DNA from: JAGLSB01 sp023135955
GTDB taxonomy: Bacteria; Bacteroidota; Bacteroidia; Bacteroidales; GCA-2748055
NCBI GenBank assembly: GCA_030673645.1
Contig: DAOVIO010000175.1
Location: 1-8,062 of the forward strand
Length of the DNA: 8,062 nucleotides
Reading direction: 5' to 3'
Shown: piece after piece, positions 4,787 to 8,062 of the stretch
Layout of the letters: each line of letters begins with the position of its first letter
How positions within the stretch are numbered: the first letter of the stretch is position 1
Notes under the pieces: generated by a model
What the model saw: only the letters and a program-made list of their open reading frames with translations
Told to the model about the DNA's origin: nothing
Database searches by the model: none
Position numbers and translations under genes: made by a program

Positions 4787-5221
4787 ATGGTAAAATATAA
4801 ATTAACACCTGAACAATACCAGGAAATTCTAGTAAAGCTCACTTTACAGGAAATAAGACTGATTTCATCAAATATGAAATTTATCGAAGAGGATAACGAA
4901 AATGCTCTTGAGTTGATTATTGATGAGAAATTGACACATCAGGATTCAGGTGATATAGTTAATTTTTTCAGTTCCTTCAGTCTAATTGCTAGTGGAAAGA
5001 GTAACAAAAAAGAAGTTATTTTAATTGATTGTGTGTATAAAGCAGTTTATAGTAAAAGTACAGATGTGAAAATATCTAAAGATTTTGTTGAAATATTTGA
5101 AAACACAAGCCTTGGGATTATCCTATGGCCATATTTCCGCGAACATATTCATACGAATATTTCCAAAATGAACATGCCTCCATTAGTCTTGCCAATGAAA
5201 AGAATTCTGATAGGTGAATAA
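4787..5221 (+). CDS. SecB-like chaperone of a toxin-antitoxin-chaperone system
   Basis: A 144-residue protein, near the 155 residues of E. coli SecB. The C-terminal half carries the SecB signature: SLGIILWPYFREHI (108-121) matches the NILFPYARECI block, and MNMPPLVLPM (128-137) matches the FPQLNLAPVNF block. The region before it (VILIDCVYKAVYS) fits the long SecB beta strands. SecB proteins are tetrameric cytosolic holdases that keep clients unfolded. Bacteroidota often lack classical SecB, and SecB-like genes placed third behind a toxin and an antitoxin form TAC systems, where the chaperone protects the antitoxin from aggregation and proteolysis. The ATG abuts the antitoxin stop. A general export role cannot be ruled out from sequence, but the acidic C-terminal tail that binds SecA in E. 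coli SecB is missing, since the protein ends six residues after RI. This favours the dedicated role. Confidence 0.85.
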   Translation: MVKYKLTPEQYQEILVKLTLQEIRLISSNMKFIEEDNENALELIIDEKLTHQDSGDIVNFFSSFSLIASGKSNKKEVILIDCVYKAVYSKSTDVKISKDFVEIFENTSLGIILWPYFREHIHTNISKMNMPPLVLPMKRILIGE

Positions 5222-5246
5222 AAAGAAGGTTGATTTAAAAACCTTC
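5220..5246 (-). terminator. Terminator between the convergent operons
   Basis: GAAGGTT (5225-5231) and AACCTTC (5240-5246) pair perfectly over seven bases with an 8-base loop. On the minus strand the stem is followed by five T residues (5220-5224 read as A on plus), so it best serves the DUF4145 gene. On the plus strand the stem lies right after the SecB stop, but only AATTAGG follows, so it is a poor terminator there; the T5 run at 5249-5253 or later may help. Confidence 0.6.
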
Positions 5247-5308
5247 AATTAGGAGGTCTTTTTACCAATATCAACTGAGATATATGCTTCCAAATTGTGA
5301 ATAGCACC

Positions 5309-6016
5309 TTATTTACCATTATACTTCTTAATACTTTCCTTAAAGTGAGCTTTCTTATACTCGTTATCAAGCTCTACCATTATAACTGCAATTAGCTCCT
5401 TCAAAATATCCGTATCAAATTGCTCAAAGATCTTAATATAATGAGTTTGATCATTTCCAAGCCAAGTAGCACGGTCAAGCATATCCTTTAAATCACCTGA
5501 ATAGTACTTTGCAATGACTTGTGCTAATGGTAAAGTAACGATAGCCTCCCTATCTTCAGGATTGTTTTTAATTGCCCAGTCTTTTACTAGGTACTCGATT
5601 GCTTTTCGATATCCCATACCGGCTAGCTCATCTAAGCCAAAATTTTCCGCTTCTAAACTTTGCAGATAAGTCTTGATGAATTTTGAATTAGGCGGTTCTT
5701 TATCATCCTCAGTAGGCTCAACACTGCCGTCATATAATTCTTGGATTGGAATGGGCCAATCAGGACCTTTTGGAAGCCCATTTAAATATCTTGAAAACAG
5801 AAATTCATTTTCCTTTAATCTATAATGAGCTAAAAATAGTTTTTGACAATCTATATTTGTGCAAATAAAGGCTATAAATAAGTTTTCGGTTCCATCTGTG
5901 TCATTTGAAAACCTTTTCCAAGCAAATGCTGGATTAATTGTGATGTGGCAATGGGGACAAATATTTGGAAAAAGAATCTCATAATCAAACCCATTATTTT
6001 TAAAAAATTGACGCAT
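5309..6016 (-). CDS. DUF4145 protein with N-terminal zinc ribbon
   Basis: A complete 235-residue soluble protein. The N-terminus has two Cys pairs, CPHC (20-23) and CTNIDC (52-57), which look like a zinc ribbon. Residues 113-222 match DUF4145: YLQSLEAENFGLDELAGMGY (117-136), RKAIEYLVKDWAI (137-149), and the characteristic ATWLGNDQTHY (183-193). DUF4145 occurs alone and in restriction-type and other defence-related proteins; I recall it being grouped with the HEPN-like helical folds, but no clear RNase R-x4-6-H motif is seen, so enzymatic activity is not supported. It runs convergent to the TAC operon and stands 119 bp from the next minus-strand gene, so it probably has its own promoter. No Shine-Dalgarno sequence precedes the ATG at 6016. 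Confidence 0.85.
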   Translation of the reverse strand: MRQFFKNNGFDYEILFPNICPHCHITINPAFAWKRFSNDTDGTENLFIAFICTNIDCQKLFLAHYRLKENEFLFSRYLNGLPKGPDWPIPIQELYDGSVEPTEDDKEPPNSKFIKTYLQSLEAENFGLDELAGMGYRKAIEYLVKDWAIKNNPEDREAIVTLPLAQVIAKYYSGDLKDMLDRATWLGNDQTHYIKIFEQFDTDILKELIAVIMVELDNEYKKAHFKESIKKYNGK

Positions 6017-6060
6017 ATTCGTTATTTGTTTGTTAGTACCTCAATCTCCATCTTCAAAAG

Positions 6061-6076
6061 AAATGAGTTTTACTCA
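6061..6076 (-). terminator. Weak hairpin downstream of the small membrane-protein gene
   Basis: TGAGT and ACTCA form a 5-bp stem with a 3-base loop. On the minus strand the sequence TTTCTTTTG follows. The stem is short, so this is only a possible terminator for the gene at 6136-6534. Confidence 0.3.
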
Positions 6077-6135
6077 ATTATAGATGAAACAATCTTATAG
6101 TTTCGATAATAAATTTAACAATAATTACAGATTTA

Positions 6136-6534
6136 TCAAAACCAACCCAATGCTATCACAACCTGTAGGGATCCAAAAATGAGGGAGAAGAAGATTGCTA
6201 TCCAGGCTATCCAGAAAGATTGCTTTGCTGTTTTCCTTGCCTCCTGAAGCTCCACGAACTCAATATAATGAAAAATTGCTGAAGGAAGAGCCCTGAGGGC
6301 TCTTTCTTCATATCTCTTGGTCAGTTTGCCTAATTTATTGAAATTATGATCTCTTACTAATAAGTGATTTGGAGTACTGATTTCACCTGTCACAACAAAT
6401 CTATCTCGAACCGTTAATTCTTCTTGAGGTGAAAGATTAAGATCCTTTTTTAAATCATTAAAATCAAACACTTCATTATTATAGGCATATTCTATAATCC
6501 TGTATACCAAATTATCCTTTGTACTCTTTTTCAT
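6136..6534 (-). CDS. Small protein with helical N-terminus and C-terminal membrane anchor, family unrecognised
   Basis: A 132-residue protein counted from the ATG at 6534. An in-frame ATG seven codons upstream (6555) is less likely because an AAGGA ribosome-binding site lies between the two, six bases before 6534. Residues 9-50 are helical and could form a winged-helix-like unit (LVYRIIEYAYNNEVFDFNDL, then DLNLSPQEELTVRDRF). A charged helical stretch follows (LGKLTKRYEERALRAL), and residues 107-130 are one strongly hydrophobic segment (FWIAWIAIFFSLIFGSL...) ending just before the C-terminus. It is probably inserted in the inner membrane with the N-terminal part in the cytoplasm. I do not recognise the family and assign no function. 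Neighbours are a DUF4145 gene and a Schlafen-like gene on the same strand, each separated by over 100 bp. Confidence 0.7.
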   Translation of the reverse strand: MKKSTKDNLVYRIIEYAYNNEVFDFNDLKKDLNLSPQEELTVRDRFVVTGEISTPNHLLVRDHNFNKLGKLTKRYEERALRALPSAIFHYIEFVELQEARKTAKQSFWIAWIAIFFSLIFGSLQVVIALGWF

Positions 6535-6587
6535 GTTTTTTCCTTGAAGATACAAAAAAGGAATTTAGAGGGCTCAATTTTTAGCCG

Positions 6588-6625
6588 TCTAAAAAGAAAA
6601 GCCTCATGATGTATAGTCATAAGGC
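6588..6625 (-). terminator. Intrinsic terminator of the Schlafen-like gene
   Basis: On the minus strand GCCTTATGA and TCATGAGGC form a 9-bp stem with one G-U pair and a 7-base loop, followed by TTTTCTTTTT. It lies about 70 bp after the stop at 6696 and separates that gene from the next. Confidence 0.85.
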
Positions 6626-6695
6626 GTAACTCAATGAATCATTTATAAATACAGAGAAAAGGCAACCTTATAAATTCAAGTTGCAATACAATTTG

Positions 6696-7592
6696 CTAAT
6701 CAATTGCTTTAATATCTCTAAATTTGATAATTCCATTAGAGATTCCGGCATTATCGCAAACTACCTCCCAGATAATTTCTTCATCAAAATCTGCTTCTCC
6801 TCTTTCAATTGGTATATCTATCAGTAGAAACCTTTGGGATGGTAAAATAGGATGATATCTGGAAGGACCTAAATCTTTTTGAGGACGAATACTACCTGGC
6901 ATAGCGATAACTTTCAGAATGTCTCTGATTGTATTTTCTTTGCAAATTTTATAAACATTTTTATTGTACGAACTATTGTCATATAAGGTTCGCCACCTTT
7001 CTGGAATTTCTACTGTAGCATTAATATATTTCCCATATACCTTTCCTTCATTTTTTGCATAAATATTTAATGAATTTTTCACAATCTCACATTCAATAAT
7101 AATCTTAGGATGCTTGGCCCTATTAAAAATGTCTTTTATTTCCCAATCCTCCATAGCTATAGATTGAAAGTTATACCTACGATAGTATCTTTTATCTTGA
7201 GCTTGATGTGCAGTTGAGCTTTTGGGAATTTCTACAACATAAATAGTATCGTTCGAATCAAGGCCACCACTTTTAACAGGAGTAATTATAAGATTTGGGA
7301 ATCTAGGTGAAATTGTAGAATTAATCACTTGCTCTAACCACTCTTTACTATATTCAGAACAATCAATTGGGTCAATTTTCTCTGGAAGGTGCTTTTTTTC
7401 CTTTTGGTCAAACTCTCTCACACCGTAAAAAATGACTCCCCCATCTGAGTTCGCAAAGGCACTAATATCTTTTGAAATTTCTTTCTTAATCCCCGGAGCT
7501 TTACCAATTGCAGCCGAACCTTTATAATCTAAATGAATATTTTCCTCGATACCGTCGGAAATGTATGATTTTATTACTTTAAGTGTCCACAT
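6696..7592 (-). CDS. Schlafen/AlbA_2-domain protein
   Basis: A 298-residue protein counted from the ATG at 7592; the frame could also start at a TTG seven codons upstream (7613), which I consider less likely. Residues 14-150 are an AlbA_2 (PF04326, Schlafen-core) domain: the E...LDYKGS entry (17-26), the conserved ISKDISAFANSDGGVIFYGV block (39-58), and YYRRYNFQSIAMEDWEI (136-152) at its end. The C-terminal half (163-298) is predicted beta-rich and not recognised. The domain is found in transcription regulators and, in several antiviral systems and vertebrate SLFN proteins, in nucleic-acid-binding or tRNA-cleaving factors. No helicase, ATPase or nuclease is attached or adjacent, so the role here is open. 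A good terminator follows, so it forms its own transcription unit. Confidence 0.85.
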   Translation of the reverse strand: MWTLKVIKSYISDGIEENIHLDYKGSAAIGKAPGIKKEISKDISAFANSDGGVIFYGVREFDQKEKKHLPEKIDPIDCSEYSKEWLEQVINSTISPRFPNLIITPVKSGGLDSNDTIYVVEIPKSSTAHQAQDKRYYRRYNFQSIAMEDWEIKDIFNRAKHPKIIIECEIVKNSLNIYAKNEGKVYGKYINATVEIPERWRTLYDNSSYNKNVYKICKENTIRDILKVIAMPGSIRPQKDLGPSRYHPILPSQRFLLIDIPIERGEADFDEEIIWEVVCDNAGISNGIIKFRDIKAID

Positions 7593-7640
7593 GATTGAAT
7601 GTTTAAATCTCAATTGCCAATAAAGTAAAGCTACAAAAAT

Positions 7641-7814
7641 CTATTCAGTTTCAATCTCCCTCCCATTACTCGGCATGATTATCATTGCGCCCGTATTCAT
7701 CTTCTCTCCTAGGGTGGATAAATCCAGTTTCCTAGTGGCACCATAGCCAAGGATCTCTTCACGCTTTGCAACACATTTGAGAATGATATCCATCCACTAG
7801 GGATCTCCGATCAT
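7641..7814 (-). pseudogene. Decayed phage terminase-small-subunit-like fragment
   Basis: On the minus strand a frame starting at 7814 reads MIGDP, then a TAG stop, W, and then 50 residues from an ATG at 7793 (MDIILKCVAKREEILGYG...) ending at a TAG at 7641. The pattern GDP.(Y/W)MDIILKC...R..ILG resembles the part of phage terminase small subunits and similar packaging proteins that reads GDP(R/K)...CI.(K/R)R..(I/L)LG. The in-frame stop sits where that pattern has a Lys or Arg, as a one-base nonsense change would give. The DNA-binding N-terminus is missing. The 50-residue downstream part could instead be a small gene, but no ribosome-binding site is seen. Confidence 0.4.
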
Positions 7815-7872
7815 CTGTGTTAAAAGTCTAATCTAAATGGACAGATTTAATCTTAAAGTTAAGAGATTTTCT
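7815..7872. other. Short spacer with no feature recognised
   Basis: Only a small 6-bp inverted repeat (TCTTAA and TTAAGA around AG, near 7852) is visible between the two gene fragments. The region between 7614 and 8062 as a whole holds no intact gene. Confidence 0.4.
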
Positions 7873-8034
7873 TCATAAAACTAACTTAGCATAAGAATGA
7901 ATATAATAGGATACTATTCTTTCTTTTAGATAATTCTCCACCTTTCTTTTATTGTTTTCATTGCCAATAAATACATCGGCAGATGTGACATTTTTTAAGT
8001 CATGAGATGGAAGTCCCTTGTAAACTAATAGGAA
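7873..8034 (-). pseudogene. C-terminal fragment of an integrase-core transposase (IS3/IS481-like)
   Basis: On the minus strand the frame is open for 53 codons between an in-frame TGA at 8035-8037 and the stop at 7873. It contains SHDLKNVTSADVFIGNENNK and then a basic helical tail (RKVENYLKERIVSYYIHSYA). This matches the end of the DDE integrase core in IS3- and IS481-type transposases, which typically read H..LNN(L/V)TPADVYYGR followed by a Lys/Arg-rich helix. The catalytic Asp-Asp-Glu residues would lie upstream, past the stop, so the copy is dead. More of the element may lie beyond the window edge. Confidence 0.5.
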
Positions 8035-8062
8035 TCAGAATCAATTTGCAGGAATCACTAAT

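Noticed and set aside
7593..7613. TTG start giving a seven-residue longer Schlafen-like protein
   Set aside because: An ATG at 7592 is available, and the domain begins well after it. No ribosome-binding site favours the TTG.

Overview
The window looks like chromosomal DNA from a member of the Bacteroidota. It is AT-rich, most genes lack a Shine-Dalgarno sequence, several upstream regions carry the Bacteroidota-type TAnnTTTG promoter element, and the DUF5009/NagX-like membrane protein belongs to a family common in that phylum. Genus cannot be told from the sequence.

Left part (1-3201), probably older chromosome. Two minus-strand membrane-protein genes lie at the left edge: the N-terminal 175 residues of a multi-pass sensor-like protein cut by the window edge, and a complete 370-residue DUF5009/HGSNAT-type acyltransferase. 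A solitary MNT nucleotidyltransferase of the kind usually paired with a HEPN protein follows. Next is a roughly 350-bp non-coding repeat cluster with two direct copies, an inverted copy and a short fourth piece of one repeat around a perfect 21-bp-arm hairpin. After that come a broken 5' half of a proline tRNA and an intact tRNA-Pro(GGG) with its terminator.

Right part (3202-8062), accessory DNA downstream of the tRNA. It begins with a short unrecognised ORF, a second tRNA-tail-like segment with a terminator, and a fragment that may be an integrase C-terminus. The main system follows: a tightly packed three-gene plus-strand operon at 3903-5221, with a 4-nt overlap and then abutting genes. It encodes a HicA-like toxin, a HicB-like antitoxin with a long C-terminal tail, and a SecB-like chaperone. 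This is the toxin-antitoxin-chaperone (TAC) order known from HigB-HigA-SecB of Mycobacterium tuberculosis, here built on a Hic-type pair. The expected logic, by analogy, is that the chaperone binds the antitoxin tail and lets it fold, and the folded antitoxin neutralises the toxin and represses the operon.

Convergent to it are three separately spaced minus-strand genes: a zinc-ribbon DUF4145 protein, a small protein with a C-terminal membrane segment, and a Schlafen/AlbA_2-type protein. The right edge holds gene debris: a phage terminase-small-subunit-like fragment with an in-frame stop and the C-terminal end of a transposase. This mixture suggests a layered genomic island beside the tRNA. 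The far end of the island is not in the window.
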